From positions 33,211,243 to 33,275,242 of the forward strand of contig NC_089744.1 in assembly GCF_040412425.1 (NCBI RefSeq): DNA of 64,000 nucleotides. The letters run 5' to 3'. The stretch is from Macrobrachium rosenbergii. Its lineage: Eukaryota > Arthropoda > Malacostraca > Decapoda > Palaemonidae. Of this stretch, positions 21,877 through 60,691 are shown one piece after another. The translations under genes were made by a program, and so were the position numbers. The notes beneath the pieces are model-generated. The model did not search any database. It was not told the DNA's origin and saw only the letters and a list, made by a program, of their open reading frames with translations. How positions within the stretch are numbered: the stretch's first letter is position 1; every line of letters starts with the position of its first letter.

Positions 21877-22044
21877 CAAAAGCAAATTGGAATGTTTACA
21901 TCCGGGCAGGCGGTACTCCCGCCTCCCGGACAGTAGTTAACTGCCTAACCACCTTGTCTGAAGTTCAACGGCCGTTTCCAGCCTACGTCTGAAAGTAATC
22001 CCTAGTGTAAAGGACCGAGGGTTTGTATATTGTGTCGGAACAAA
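21877..22044 (-). repeat. DIRS B 5' terminal repeat
   Basis: CAAAAGCAAATTGGAATGTT through GGGTTTGTATATTGTGTCGG, ending CGGAACAAA at 22,044. It is inverted relative to 14,700-14,880 and nearly identical to the right end of copy C at 26,640-26,826. Copy C begins directly after it. Confidence 0.8.
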
Positions 22045-22228
22045 CCTGAAGCAAAAGTCGGGTTAGGCTGGGAAGCCTCCGCCCGCTCTGGAGGAAAAAA
22101 TTCCCCTCCAGAACGGGAAGAGACCCCCGAGAGGATGCCCTGGTCCACCTCTCCCCCACCCGATGAAACGAATGAGGAAGGGGAGGGGGAGTCCTCACCC
22201 GAAGGAGAGGGAGCAAGCAGGGGAAGCT
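22045..22228 (-). pseudogene. DIRS copy C gag fragment, left part
   Basis: The sequence starting CCTGAAGCAAAAGTCGGG aligns with 21,280-21,465 of copy B (interior of gag) without interruption. So directly behind the right end of B a second, gag-internal piece of the same element begins in the same orientation. It breaks off at 22,228 where the Gypsy element begins and resumes at 26,256. Confidence 0.8.
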
Positions 22229-22636
22229 TGTAAGGTGTCAAAGAAACGAGCAGGTAAAAGTTACTGCTACTTTATTACAGATCCAGGCAGTTTATATAGC
22301 GGCTGACTGGCGCTTGCCCGCAGTGAGAGACAATGGAATTGACTGTGACCTGAGGTCGAAACAATAAACAATAATATGCAGTGAACGAGTACAAATTACA
22401 ATACAAAACATACAGAACTACAATATGGATACAGTCTTGATGCCTGTGAATGAAGAAACATGTGATACACAATGTGTGACATTTGTATAAATACGCATAA
22501 AGTAAAAATGATTAAAAATGCGTGACCTGGCACGTTTTAGGCGTGACTAATTGAGCTTGAAGAAAATGGGAAGTCACTAAAGAAAACATGCTCAGCGGAG
22601 ACTTAATTACGCTGGCGCCGATGTGGTGACTTTACA
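22229..22636 (-). repeat. Gypsy 3' LTR
   Basis: 408 bp, TG...CA ends, aligned end to end with the other LTR. By eye there are about ten substitutions plus two indels between them, including 20 bp (AATGGCGCCGCTGAAACACT region) present only in the right LTR. Confidence 0.9.
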
Positions 22637-23450
22637 AATACTGAGGGACACGTCTGACTAATCCCCTGTATCTGCTGGGACGCTGAAGGGTGCCCGGCTC
22701 CTTGAAGATAACGGAGGGTCTCCCGCCGATGTGGATGTGGCCTGCGGGGTGAGGGCGTGCTGGAGTGCGCCCTGGCTGTGGGAACTCTCGCCGGGCTTTA
22801 ACCCCGACTCCTTGCCGTGCCAGCTGACGACCCACCGGAAGGGTCCCCTGTAGGGCTTGGTTACTGGTCTGGCACGTGGGTGCAGATGGCACTGTTTGCC
22901 CAGGCCGTTTGATGTATGGCGCCTGGCGGCGAACTTTTTGCCACCGAGCCTCTGCAGTGTGGGAGGCGAACTTTTGGGGCAGTTTTTCAGCTGTGGATGG
23001 GGTCCTGGCCGGAGGACCCACGGCAGCTGATGTGTGAGAGGCCATGAGGGATGACTTTAGGGACCGTGGAATTCGACCAGGCCGTTGGCCGCGAATACCT
23101 GTGGGTGTGGGCGTGGTTCCCAGCAGTTGGCTGGAACCCAAGAGGGAAAGCAGGGCTGACCTGTGCTGATGTCGGAAGTGGCTAACCCAAGAGCAGGCTG
23201 GGGCCTGGGTTGGGGTCTACCACCGTCAGGAGGTCTGGATCCGCCTGATGGGGAACGGGCCCGCCACATCGATGTGGATGATGGCGGCGCCCTGGCTGTG
23301 GAACTCGTATGCTGGGGTTTCTGGTCTGGTCAGGCACTGTTTTGCCCAGGCCTGTTCTCTGGCGAACTTTTTGAAAGCAGTCCTGCCCGAGAATAATCGA
23401 ATACCTGGCGGCTGCACTGGAACCAAAGGGCGGGGCTGACTCACAGAGCA
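22637..23450 (-). pseudogene. Gypsy integrase remnant and C-terminus
   Basis: The linker that precedes integrase in this Gypsy group is readable at about 23,430-23,560 (DYQDLAR...PQKPQHTA...HIPQVADGP in one frame). It is followed by WAKQCLTRPETPAYEFHSQG and IIHIDVAGPFP at about 23,260-23,340, the start of the DDE catalytic core. The core then collapses, and the rest (22,640-23,140) is C-terminal sequence running to SRYRGLVRRVPQYL just inside the LTR. The enzyme would insert the cDNA into the genome. Only the first Asp region of the catalytic triad is visible. Confidence 0.65.
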
Positions 23451-23529
23451 GGCTGGGGCCATCTGCCACTTGAGGGATGTGATGGCGTGCGGTATGCTGG
23501 GGTTTCTGGGGCTGCCTGTTTCTGGCAAG

Positions 23530-24182
23530 GTCCTGGTAATCGATGTCAACTTGAGGGCCACGGGAACTTGGCGCGGCTGCTCGGAGACAACTGTTCGTGA
23601 CCCAGGAATTCTGCTTTCTGGGCGCTGAAGGTACACTTGTCGAAACGGACGACGAGGCCGTTCTCTTGGGGCGCTGGAGGACTGCCCTGATGTGTCTCTG
23701 GTGTTCGCTGTGAGACCTGGAAAATATGAGAATGTCGTCGACGTAGCAGACGCAGAACTTTAGGTCCCACAGGATGCTGTCCATGAGCCGCTGGAAGGTG
23801 GCCCCGGCGTTCCTCAGCCCGAAGGTGAAGGCGAACACATAGGACCCGAAGGGCATGATGATGGCTGTCTTTGGTATGTCTTCTGGCGCAACAGGTACCT
23901 GGAAATAAGATTTAAGAAGGTCCAATTTAGTGAATATTTTGGCCCGTGAAAGGAGGCCGTGAGGTCCTGCATGTTGGGTAGAGGGTAGTGGTCGGGCTCT
24001 GTTGCAATGTTGAGCCGCCTGTAGTCGCCGCAGGGTCTCCAGGAGCCGTCTGGTTTCTGCACCATGTGGAGGGGGAGGCCCATGGACTGGAGGCTTTCCT
24101 GCAGATGCCCATCTGCTCCATCTCCATGAATGCTTTTTCGCCTCCTGAAGGCGCTGAGGGGGAAGCCTGCGGAACTTCGCAT
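23530..24182 (-). pseudogene. Gypsy reverse transcriptase, frameshifted
   Basis: Ordered blocks: HMVQKPDGSWRPCGDYRRLN and HYPLPNMQDL (24,090-23,990). A frameshift near 23,940 follows, then DLLKSYFQVPV, PFGSYVFAFTFGLRNAGATF and the active-site box CVCYVDDILIFSRS at about 23,720-23,760. In another frame comes VVRFDKCTFSAQKAEFLGHE. This is a typical Gypsy-clade reverse transcriptase with the YVDD box intact. The RNase H that should follow is deleted. Confidence 0.85.
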
Positions 24183-24195
24183 GTGTCGGGGCCCT

Positions 24196-25218
24196 TTAGT
24201 CGCTATATGGTGGTATATGCCGTGCTTGGCTGGGGCCCGGGGACTTGGCGAAGCTCAGGCTTAAATACCTCAGGGAACTCCAACAGTAGGTGTGCATACT
24301 GGTGGGGGCGACGGCGCTGATGGTGGGTCTGGGTCCCGCCGTTAACGGGAGAGACCGGCAGGAGTCAGTATCGAGGAGGCGCTTGCGCCCCACGTCGACT
24401 AGCAGGCCGAAGTGCGCCAGAAAATCGGCCCCAGGAGTGGGGTTCCTACGTCGCGACGATGAAGTCCCAGGAGTAACTCTGGCCAGGATGGAGATCGACA
24501 GGAGCCTGGTGCCGTAGGGGAGGATGGGGTTCCGTTGGCGGCCGTCAGGAAAGCGGCCGGCTGGTGTCTGGTTGCGGTCCTCTCTGGATGCTGGGAAGAC
24601 CGATTTAAAGGCCCCTGTGTCGACCAGCATCATCCTGCCGGAGACGGTGTCGCGGACGTAAAAACCTACTGTTTTTGAGGCCCTGGGTTCTTCGGCTGCC
24701 ATGGCGGCCTGTCCTGCTGGCCGCCGCCACCCCGTTTTTTTGAACGGGCGAACGAGCAGGGCGGCAGGCAGTTTTTCAGGCGTCCTTTCCGAACCACTTG
24801 TGGTAGCGACAGAAGCCCGGGACCTCCATCTGCTGTGGTTCGGAGGACGTCTGTTGGCGATGGCGTTGACGGGCTGCTCTACGTCCTCTTCAGGCTGGAC
24901 GGAGCTGACCGGCTGTGTGGCTGGTTTTAGCCGCTGTGAAGCCTTGATGGAGTCTGTGAGATGTTGCGCCGTCTCTATGAGGTCCTCAATAGGCATGGTG
25001 TAGGGGTGAGCGATCTGGTTGCGTACCTCCAGGAGGAGTTGGCGAAGGTAGATTTCCCGTGCGAAGCTTATCTCCTGCCGCTTCTTTGTGCCACCCAAGT
25101 CTGGTAGTGACAGGAGATCTATGACCATGCTCCAAGCGTCTCTTGAATTGAGGTCGTGGCGTGGGTTTATGGCAAGGTCGATAGCACGGGCGGCCCGCTC
25201 GGCGATGGGCAGGAGCAA
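24196..25218 (-). pseudogene. Gypsy gag C-terminal part and aspartic protease
   Basis: One open frame of 340 codons. The first third (LRQLLLEVRNQI region) is the end of Gag. The middle contains MMLVDTGAFKSVFPAS with the DTGA active-site box of a retropepsin, and GADFLAHFGLLVDVGRKRL, a block that links protease to reverse transcriptase in this Gypsy group. The protease would cleave the polyprotein. It overlaps the gag frame at 24,986-25,218 and is shifted relative to it, so a frameshift separates the two. Confidence 0.8.
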
Positions 25219-25600
25219 GCTTTGAGGAGGAACTTTTTGTGGTGCTGTATGTGAGGGGTGTGTTTCGGTATTTTCGCGAGATGAGTTTTCTGTACACGTC
25301 CTCCGGAAGGGCGTTGAGCACTGTGTCGGCCTGTAGGATTTCGTCCGTCAGGTCCGCGATTCTGAAGTGGCTCTCCACCCTGCGCAGCCACATTGATGGG
25401 TTCCCCTGCGTAAACGGCGGCAGCTTTACTGTGAGGGCGGCCCGCGATTGTGTTGCCCGGCCGTCGTGTGTTCGGGCGCTGGTGTGGAGTTGCGGGAGGG
25501 CCTCGGCGCGGGGCGGGCGCGGGTGTGATGGGAGGTAGGTAAACCTCCGAGTCCGCGGGGTCGCGTTTAACTGCATGAAGGAGGGGATATCCGCGTCCAT
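24986..25600 (-). pseudogene. Gypsy gag N-terminal part
   Basis: Opens with MDADIPSFMQLNATPRTRR at 25,600, about 230 bp after the 5' LTR. It contains LPPFTQGNPSMWLRRVESHF and ADTVLNALPEDVYRKLIS, the signature of metazoan Gypsy Gag capsid sequences. After about residue 115 the frame turns into low-similarity sequence, and capsid-like sequence resumes in the neighbouring frame (24,196-25,218), so a frameshift is present near 25,240. Confidence 0.8.
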
Positions 25601-25830
25601 GCTCGCTCCTTTGACCCCTTACTGGAGTGGGGTTTTCGCGTACGCACTTTCGTGCGCCGTGTGGTTCCGCTAGTGGCGCTGGTGGGGTACGCCGACGAGT
25701 CAGCACGCTCAAACGCTGGTTACAGCGCCGTGTTTAGGCCGCTAAGAGCGTTTTTGGAGAAATCCTGGAGCCAAGACTAAGTTGCCGTGTCAGTCCGCTA
25801 ATGGCTCCGGGATACTCCGGGGGTCACCAC

Positions 25831-26255
25831 TGTAAGGTGTCAAAGAAACGAGCAGGTAAAAGTTACTGCTACTTTATTACAGATCCAGGCAGTTTATATA
25901 GCGGCCGACTGACGCCGGCCCGCGAGAGACAATGGAATTGACTGTGACCTGAGGTCAAAACAATAAACAATAATATGCAGTGAACGAGTACAAATTACAA
26001 TACAAAACATACAGAACTACAATATGGATACAGTCTTGATGCCTGTGAATGAAGAAACATGTGATACACAATATGTGACATTTGTATAAATACGCATAAA
26101 GTAAAAATGATTAAAAATGCGTGATCTGGCACGTTTTAGGCGTGACTAATTGAGCTTGAAGAAAATGGGAAGTCACCAAAGAAAACATGCTCAGCGGAGA
26201 CTTAATTAATGGCGCCGCTGAAACACTACGCTGGCGCCGATGTGGTGACTTTACA
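25831..26255 (-). repeat. Gypsy 5' LTR
   Basis: 425 bp with TG...CA ends. It is the upstream LTR for the minus-strand genes and so should hold the promoter. No TATA box could be assigned with confidence. Confidence 0.9.
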
Positions 26256-26826
26256 AGCTCGCCAGGAGGGAGAAACGAACCCGTCACATTCGCCACCACC
26301 GGAGCCGTCGGGGGCGCATTACCCTCGGACGATTCCTTGGCAAGCTTACGACGGTAATGTCTCCTCCCCTCGAACTTCCTCCATTGCTCGGGGTACCAAG
26401 AGCAACACTCACTGCAAGAAGCGTTGCACGAACAAACACGCCCTCTGCAAGATGGGCAGAGAGTGTGGGTCCGCGTCGACGCTAGTCCTAAATGAATTAC
26501 ATTTCTTGCCTCCCACCTCGGGACACACACGCTGGGGATAGGAAGGCTTGTCCATATTCATTGATAAAGAAAAAAAAACAAAGATTTCCCACCAAAAAAA
26601 GGAGAAAAGAGGCTGTCAGGCAGAGAGCAAAGAACAACGTCCGCATTCTACGACGGCCGAAAGCAAATTGGAATGTTTACATCCGGGCAGGCGGTACCCC
26701 CGCCTCCCGGACAGTAGTCAACTGCCTAACCACCTTGTTTGAAGTTCAACAGCTGTTTCCAGCCCACGCCTGAAAGTAATCCCCCTAATGTAAAGGACCG
26801 AGGGTTTGTATATTGTGTCGGAACAA
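26256..26826 (-). pseudogene. DIRS copy C right part: gag start and 5' terminal repeat
   Basis: Continues exactly where 22,228 stopped (CGCCAGGAGGGAGAAACGAA aligns with 21,475-21,496 of copy B). On the minus strand gag starts MNMDKPSYPQRVCPEVGG at about 26,560. The Cys-rich block LCPSCRGRVCSCNASCSECC lies in another frame, so this copy also carries a small frameshifting deletion, different from the one in B. The terminal repeat ends TGTGTCGGAACAA at 26,826, next to LINE coding sequence. Confidence 0.8.
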
Positions 26827-27121
26827 TTAATCCATACAGTCACAGCTTGAAGTGGAGTATTTAGTTTTACTTTGAAGTGTGGAGTATCTCGACGGATGTA
26901 GATGAGGGATCCATCGTGTTTCCCACTTCCAAATCAAATTCAGTTCTGAAGTGAACATATTCCCCAAGACAAGGGCTATATTCACCTAGCATGATCTCTT
27001 GCAAACATACCCCTACAGGAGAATGCTCATAGAGCAAAAGCTTCACTTCCTCATACTTTGCTCGGAGTCCCTGACAGTTCCACTGAATTATGGAAGTGAA
27101 TTTATTTCCGTCTGGGACCAT
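26827..27121 (-). pseudogene. LINE endonuclease N-terminal fragment
   Basis: Reads IIQWNCQGLRAKYEEVKLLL and VGVCLQEIMLGE, the first two conserved blocks of the LINE AP-like endonuclease (Asn of QWN, Glu of LQE). After a frameshift near 26,920 it continues GSLIYIRRDTPHF and PLQAVTVWIN up to 26,827. This endonuclease nicks target DNA for LINE insertion. Truncated by the adjacent DIRS end. Confidence 0.8.
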
Positions 27122-28172
27122 CAGTATGGTTCCTTTTTACAAGATTGGGGGGGTTCTTTTTTCTACTTGGGGAAGGCAATTTAATGGGCAGTTTTGTTGG
27201 CTTCTTGGGGGGAATAACCACCTTGAAAGATCCAACATCCTTTCCTTCAGTGTCTGACACTGAGGGTTTTTTTTTTAGTTTCTTTTCTCTCCGTCTCAAT
27301 CGAGACGGAGAGAGCAGAGGTGTTCTCTAAAGAGACACCTTCTCATATATTTTGCTATTGCTGGCAGTAGCCAGCCCTGCCTTTAAAGAGGCAGAAGCAC
27401 CAGCAAGGACTGGCGCTGGGGGACCAGCATCTGCTGGTTTGTCCTCCAAAGAGGAGTTGGCACCAACAGAAGCTGGCACCGGACCAGCACTCGCTGGCCG
27501 ATGGTGAAGGATGTCTCAACTGACACTTCAATTTTTCTTAGTTCTATGTTGACGTCTTCCTTGTTGGTTCTACTGAACCTTGTCTTCGCATTACCATCAT
27601 CAATAGATTCTGATGACTGTTAGGCGTCTTTTCAGCTATTCTTTTTTTTTTACTCTACCTTTGTGCTTCTTATTTTGGTTAGTTTGTCTCTTTCTGTTGG
27701 TTTCTAAGTTTTGCTACTACTGAGGCAAAACTTAGACCAGGTCTTACAATCTTAGCTTTTGCTCTCTCTCTCTTGCTTCCTTAAACGTTATCCTTTCCAT
27801 CACTCTTAACGTCTGAGTTTCTTTTTTAAATAAATATATATCATACTGTTGAGATGATGATGCATGTCCCTCACCACAGTGAACACATTTAGGTTCCCTT
27901 GTACACATACCATTCTCATCATCTCCACAGTTGACACAAACCGCAGGATGTAATGTAAAACCAGTTCTGTACGGAAGTTAAGTGTGTATGTGGAATGCGA
28001 ACGAAGAAAGTTTAGGGGACAAGATGCTGGAAAACGCTTTCGTCTGTGACATCACCTTGATTAATTCAATCAATGTAAATGAAACGTGAAGAACAAGCAC
28101 CATAGAGTTTAGGAATGCTGCCATTGTACTTATAGTAAGTTTCACACTCACGCGTTTACGATTCGCATCCAT
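27102..28172 (-). pseudogene. LINE ORF1 (gag-like) remnant
   Basis: Contains knuckle-like Cys/His motifs around 27,850-27,950, a repetitive Ala/Pro/Ser-rich part (27,360-27,510) and a basic end (RRREKKLKKKPSVSDTEG). An in-frame ATG exists at 28,172 (MDANRKRVSVKLT), but this upstream frame runs only to 27,978 and the true ORF1 start is not certain. Such ORF1 proteins bind LINE RNA. Frame changes occur several times. Confidence 0.55.
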
Positions 28173-28175
28173 GTT

Positions 28176-28677
28176 ATTTCAACATTCACTTTTTTTTATT
28201 CACCGAAATGAAAATATGAATGACTCTTTCAAGAAAGCACACGCAGTAGATAATGCCTGGTGTAAATATGAAAATAATATTTATGGAAGATATTTCAATC
28301 TTATCAATGAAAGAGAATTTTCCCACTAATCACAAAAAAAGATACAGGATAAGTAAGCCCAGGGCCAACGGCAACTTCAGCCACACGTAGTATCATTATG
28401 AAGTGTCAGAAAGCAGGCCTTATATGAAACAGATTATGGTAAAGGAGACAAATACATAAAAAATATTAGATCAAATACTAAATCTCGATGAAATAATTAG
28501 TAAACAAGGCAAAGAACAGTTTCAACGCGGCTGCTAAATCGTGGTTGCATTCGGATTTATATGTGATTAATAAAGGTATTGCATGCCCTTAATATGCACA
28601 CGCTGCAAGCACAGATCACAGTACAGTAAGTTCCTTCATGTGTTCTGGAGAAGTTTTGCATGTTGGACATTTTTCAA
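28176..28677. other. no gene recognised
   Basis: AT-rich DNA between the LINE 5' region and a microsatellite. Nothing coding or repetitive was recognised. Confidence 0.4.
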
Positions 28678-28720
28678 TATGTATATATTTATATATATGT
28701 ATATATATATACATACACAT

Positions 28721-28753
<33 letters not shown>

Positions 28754-28762
28754 CACATATAT

Positions 28763-28800
<38 letters not shown>
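28678..28800. repeat. compound (TA)n/(CA)n microsatellite
   Basis: Interrupted TA, TATG and CA dinucleotide runs. Confidence 0.9.
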
Positions 28801-30674
28801 AAAGACATCACCGTATGTGTGTCTGTAGTCCAAAATATAACAGGTGAAAAACAGGTCAAATAACAGGCACATTTTATTCAGAAGATACACGGAGTGCTTG
28901 TTATATTACGAACCAACCCAGCCATGTACAAAAATGTTTAGCCCACAGATTGCCAAAGGATTTCCGTCTTGACTAGAATGTTTATACTATTAATTCCGAT
29001 AATGCTGAGCCCTTTCAAAGAATTTTGCTACAAGGGTCTTCTTACACAAGGAAAGAACAAGGCTTACGCACTAATAGTGAACTGCGCTTCATCTAAAAAG
29101 CGTTATCTAAAACTACATCATTGTAAACCTGATTAAAAATCTTGCACAAATTCTTAGGCTTTTAATATTTCGCATTCTGGTAGCATCTTTTAATCCTCTT
29201 GTGTTTCATAATGAAAACTTATCTTGTTACTTAAAATTTAAAGACAAAATTACAGTATACTGTACGATTTGGAAATGTCCAAAATACAGAGCTACCAGAA
29301 TGCAATATAAAAGCTGCAATTACAAGTTAATTTTGCGTGGTAAAAAATGGGTAACAGACGTTCGACACACTAGTTTCTGAACACACAGACAAAACCATCT
29401 CCACGGCAATCTGGCAAAAGGGAAGGTAAACTTCCAATGCTTTTGCCCGGCTGTCATCTTTGGAAGAAGAATGTGTCGTTTTCTGTTCACAGAAACAGGA
29501 TGTTTTCCATTCAGGGATTCTTCAGTGTTACAACTGATAAGTAAACTTCATTTAGAATATTTCTATTTAGAGTCTACACGAATGCATGCTGTTGATATAA
29601 GCCCACTTGTGGAACTCCACAAAGGAAATAAAATTCCGTCAGACAGGCATTGCATTCGATAACCACTTGTTAGCATTAATTGACTGGCAATGTAAAAATC
29701 ACTGTACTACCACAATATAAAAACACAGAACTGGGAAATCCTGTGGATGCAGAAACTATCTACTGTAGATGTGGGATTGCAAATCGGTAATCCTCCTTAT
29801 GGTTGCATGGTACAGCCATTTACTCTGAAGCAACGCAACTACTTCCATCATTGCTTGGATGACATTTAAAAATTTATTTGAGAAAAAAAAAAAAATCAGC
29901 CAAGCGCCCACATGCAACCTTGTTAAATTACAAACAAATTCCTCTTTTCGCTTTTACAGTAGCTACAGCCATGAATAATTAGTGGACGAAATTTGACCTC
30001 TTGAAATAAACTTTCAAATCAATAGCAGTGCGAACACTATAAAATTAAGGAGATTTTGAACCCCATCATGAAAAATAGTGGTCTCGTCTAAATGAATGAA
30101 TGTATCCAAAAGAGAGAACAGGAACAGATATTTCAGTGTTCTCTCAAGGACAAAAGAAATCTAAGCCCTCCACCTGTTCCCCTAAAAGACGCTACGTCTT
30201 AGGAAGCTATACAAAAAGGAAGCAATGCAGTCCATAAACTACTCTTATATACAGGAATATTTAAAGTAGGCTTGAACTTGGGTGCTCAGCGTTCTAAGAT
30301 AAAATGAGAGAGAGACAGACAGATAGATAAACAAACAAAGAAAGAATAAGTAAGGAGCGATAAAACTCAGCGTTACTATATCAACTTTGAAGGGAGAGAG
30401 TCATACGTAACACGATCATATTTAAGTTCCTAATATCTCTGTATTTTTTTTTTACCTCTCTCTCTCTCTCTCTCAACTTCTTTCTTTTTCAAAGTTCATA
30501 GCTACTGTCCAAAGTTTAAGTCTACCGTTTAGATGAACACTAAGGCAATTATTTCGACTAAGAAAACGATCTTTATCCTTTTTGATATTTGCCGAGAAAC
30601 AAAACCAAAACTACGTCATGTCCTTTGTAATGGTTCTAAGTGAGAAAGCAAGAGAATTACTAACCTGGACATGA
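28801..30674. other. intergenic or distal 3' UTR, no gene recognised
   Basis: No coding similarity seen. It lies downstream of the minus-strand host gene and could hold a longer 3' UTR; further AATAAA motifs on the minus strand exist near 28,870 and 29,872. A short (CT)n run is at 30,457-30,475, just upstream of this gene's nearest candidate poly(A) signal. Confidence 0.35.
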
Positions 30675-30680
30675 TTTATT
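30675..30680 (-). terminator. candidate poly(A) signal of the host gene
   Basis: AATAAA on the minus strand, about 330 nt downstream of the stop codon at 31,007. It is the nearest canonical signal I noticed. Usage is inferred. Confidence 0.35.
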
Positions 30681-31006
30681 ATCATTCAAAATCTGTACGA
30701 ACTGTGCACTTCATCGTTGCAGATGCATTTGCTATGTATGATAATAAATGACAAAAACAATAACAGTCATTAGGCTACTGTCCTAATTCCACCTATTAAT
30801 TTTTGTTGTTTTTAAGATTTCAGGATAATTCGCGACATATAACGATGTTTGTTTATGTTAGCTGGCAAATTGCATTTTCATAATCTTGAGCACCTTTGAA
30901 ACGAAAAGATAAAAAAGACCCAAAAGTACGAAAGGTAAACAAGACATGAGAACGAAAACAGAGCAAGAACCTCCTCCAATTTTGTTCAGCTTTTCACAGT
31001 CCGCCA

Positions 31007-59410
<28,404 letters not shown>

Positions 59411-59495
59411 TAGGCCCGCAGGCGTGGCTCGGACGGGAGAGGGGTCTGTTGCATTTGGCGGCCAATATTGGGCGGTTGCGAAGTAGCCCCTGCCT

Positions 59496-59504
59496 CATAT
59501 AATA
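59496..59504 (-). promoter_or_regulatory. possible TATA-like element upstream of exon 1
   Basis: On the minus strand GTGTATTATATGAGG lies about 90 nt upstream of the candidate ATG, within a locally GC- and CpG-richer stretch (59,410-59,545). That stretch stands out from the AT-rich intronic DNA and would fit a promoter. Weak evidence. Confidence 0.25.
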
Positions 59505-59896
59505 CACAGGAAACGCGCCCACGCCCTCGCGTTGCAGTTCCGGTATCCTGTGTGTGTGTATACGTACGTTTATTTGTGTATGGTTATTGTACTTTTATAG
59601 AGTTGATTTTTCGCTGCGATTAATATTATTGTTGTTCTTGTTATATGATAAAAGGCAATATTAATTCTCCTTTAAGGGCCTGTGCAGCATTACCTCAATT
59701 TTTGTCTGGCTGTATATTACTGTTTTTATGTGTAAGTTTATGTAATATTTTGTAAGGTTTATTTATATGGTTATTTTTCCTTGTATCCTAAATTTTCTTT
59801 GTTCACACATAGGGATTATATTTTGTGGAATCTCGCTTCACAGGTCAATGGTCTTTCAGGTTTATTCCATTTGCATAGTTTTACGTTAAAATAATT

Positions 59897-60202
59897 GGGA
59901 ATGGAATATGGAATTAAGGCCAAAGGCCAAGCACTGGGGCCTATAAGGTCATTCAGCGCTAAAAGGGACATTGACAGTAAGAAGGATTGAAAGGTGTAAC
60001 AGGAGGAAAACCTCGCAGTTGCACTATAAAACAATTGTTAGAGAGGTGGAAAGTCAGATGGAGGAAAGAGAATATGAACGGAGGTACATCAGTAGGAATG
60101 AAAGATGTTGTAGCAAGGGGCCGAAGGGACACTGCAAAGAATTTTAAGTAATGCCTACACTACACCACGTGAGGTGCACTGGCGGCACGAACCCCTTACG
60201 GG
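59897..60202 (-). repeat. SINE-like repeat copy 6
   Basis: A complete copy upstream of the host gene, with the ATTCC-type tail at its left end (GGAATGGAATATGG) and head GTGCACTGGCGGCACGAACC at its right. Directly followed by a TA array. Confidence 0.8.
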
Positions 60203-60220
60203 TAAGTTTTAGTAATAAAA

Positions 60221-60222
<2 letters not shown>

Positions 60223-60280
<58 letters not shown>

Positions 60281-60283
60281 CAA

Positions 60284-60366
<83 letters not shown>
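60223..60366. repeat. (TA)n-(CA)n-(TA)n compound array
   Basis: TA to about 60,280, CA at 60,284-60,310, then TA to 60,366. Confidence 0.95.
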
Positions 60367-60368
<2 letters not shown>

Positions 60369-60691
60369 CAAAAGCAAAAGAAAAGATAAGCTTAAACTTA
60401 AATCAATAGCATATTTTTCCAACTGGTTTTGTATTAGATAAAGTTCTATTTTTGGTTACACCTGATGATGATAAGGATGAAAAACTTCTTTTATCTTTAT
60501 TTCCACCTTATTTACTATAATACTGAAAATTGGTACTGATAAAGAGAACAGTTCCCTTTCCAAAGAGTATCTGTAAATTTTCTAAATAGATTCTTTAGTA
60601 AAAAGTTGTGAACTGGTTCAGTGGTGCCTTTACCAGTATCTGCGGAACTGACGAAACACTTCAAAATGTACTTTAGAATCGAACTTTCATT

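Larger units (their letters stand above)
14680..22044 (-). mobile_element. DIRS-like tyrosine-recombinase retrotransposon copy B, near full length
   Basis: A 7.4-kb element read on the minus strand: 5' terminal repeat (21,877-22,044), gag (21,781 to 18,493), reverse transcriptase and RNase H (about 18,470 to 16,690), tyrosine recombinase (about 16,680 to 15,560), internal complementary region (14,917-15,020) and 3' terminal repeat (14,680 to about 14,916). This is the order known for DIRS1-type retrotransposons, which use a tyrosine recombinase instead of a DDE integrase. Frameshifts, an in-frame stop and a changed RT catalytic residue show this copy is dead. GC content is clearly higher than in flanking DNA. 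Confidence 0.85.
22229..26255 (-). mobile_element. Ty3/Gypsy LTR retrotransposon, internally deleted
   Basis: Two direct LTRs (22,229-22,636 and 25,831-26,255), each running TGTAAGG...TTTACA, are flanked by the 4-bp duplication AGCT (22,225-22,228 and 26,256-26,259). Minus-strand coding order from right to left is gag, protease, reverse transcriptase and an integrase remnant, the Ty3/Gypsy order. The internal region is only 3.2 kb. RNase H and most of the integrase core are missing, and multiple frameshifts are present. GTGGTGACCCC follows the 5' LTR directly (25,830 downward) as the likely primer-binding site region. It interrupts DIRS copy C. Confidence 0.9.
26827..28175 (-). mobile_element. 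LINE (Jockey/I-like) 5' half, interrupted in endonuclease
   Basis: Minus-strand order: an ORF1-type region with Cys-His motifs (CVNCGDDENGMC and CVHCGEGHASSS at about 27,850-27,950), a Lys/Pro-rich end (27,102-27,299), then an AP-endonuclease-like N-terminus (27,121 to 26,827). The coding sequence is cut off where the terminal repeat of DIRS copy C begins. No reverse transcriptase follows within the expected distance. This is consistent with DIRS insertion into the LINE, with the remaining part lost or placed elsewhere. Confidence 0.75.

Noticed and set aside
8472..28175. A single LINE split by all DIRS copies (5' half at 26,827-28,175, 3' end at 8,956-10,094)
   Set aside because: The 3' end is bordered on both sides by DIRS A sequence and the reverse transcriptase is missing, so two separate LINE insertions are more likely.
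28583..28890. Open frames made of Tyr/Ile and Cys/Val repeats (also at 32,878-33,474, 33,694-34,093, 37,341-37,737, 52,661-52,975, 54,326-55,162 and 60,144-60,441)
   Set aside because: They are translations of (TA)n, (CA)n and (GT)n microsatellites, with no real coding character.
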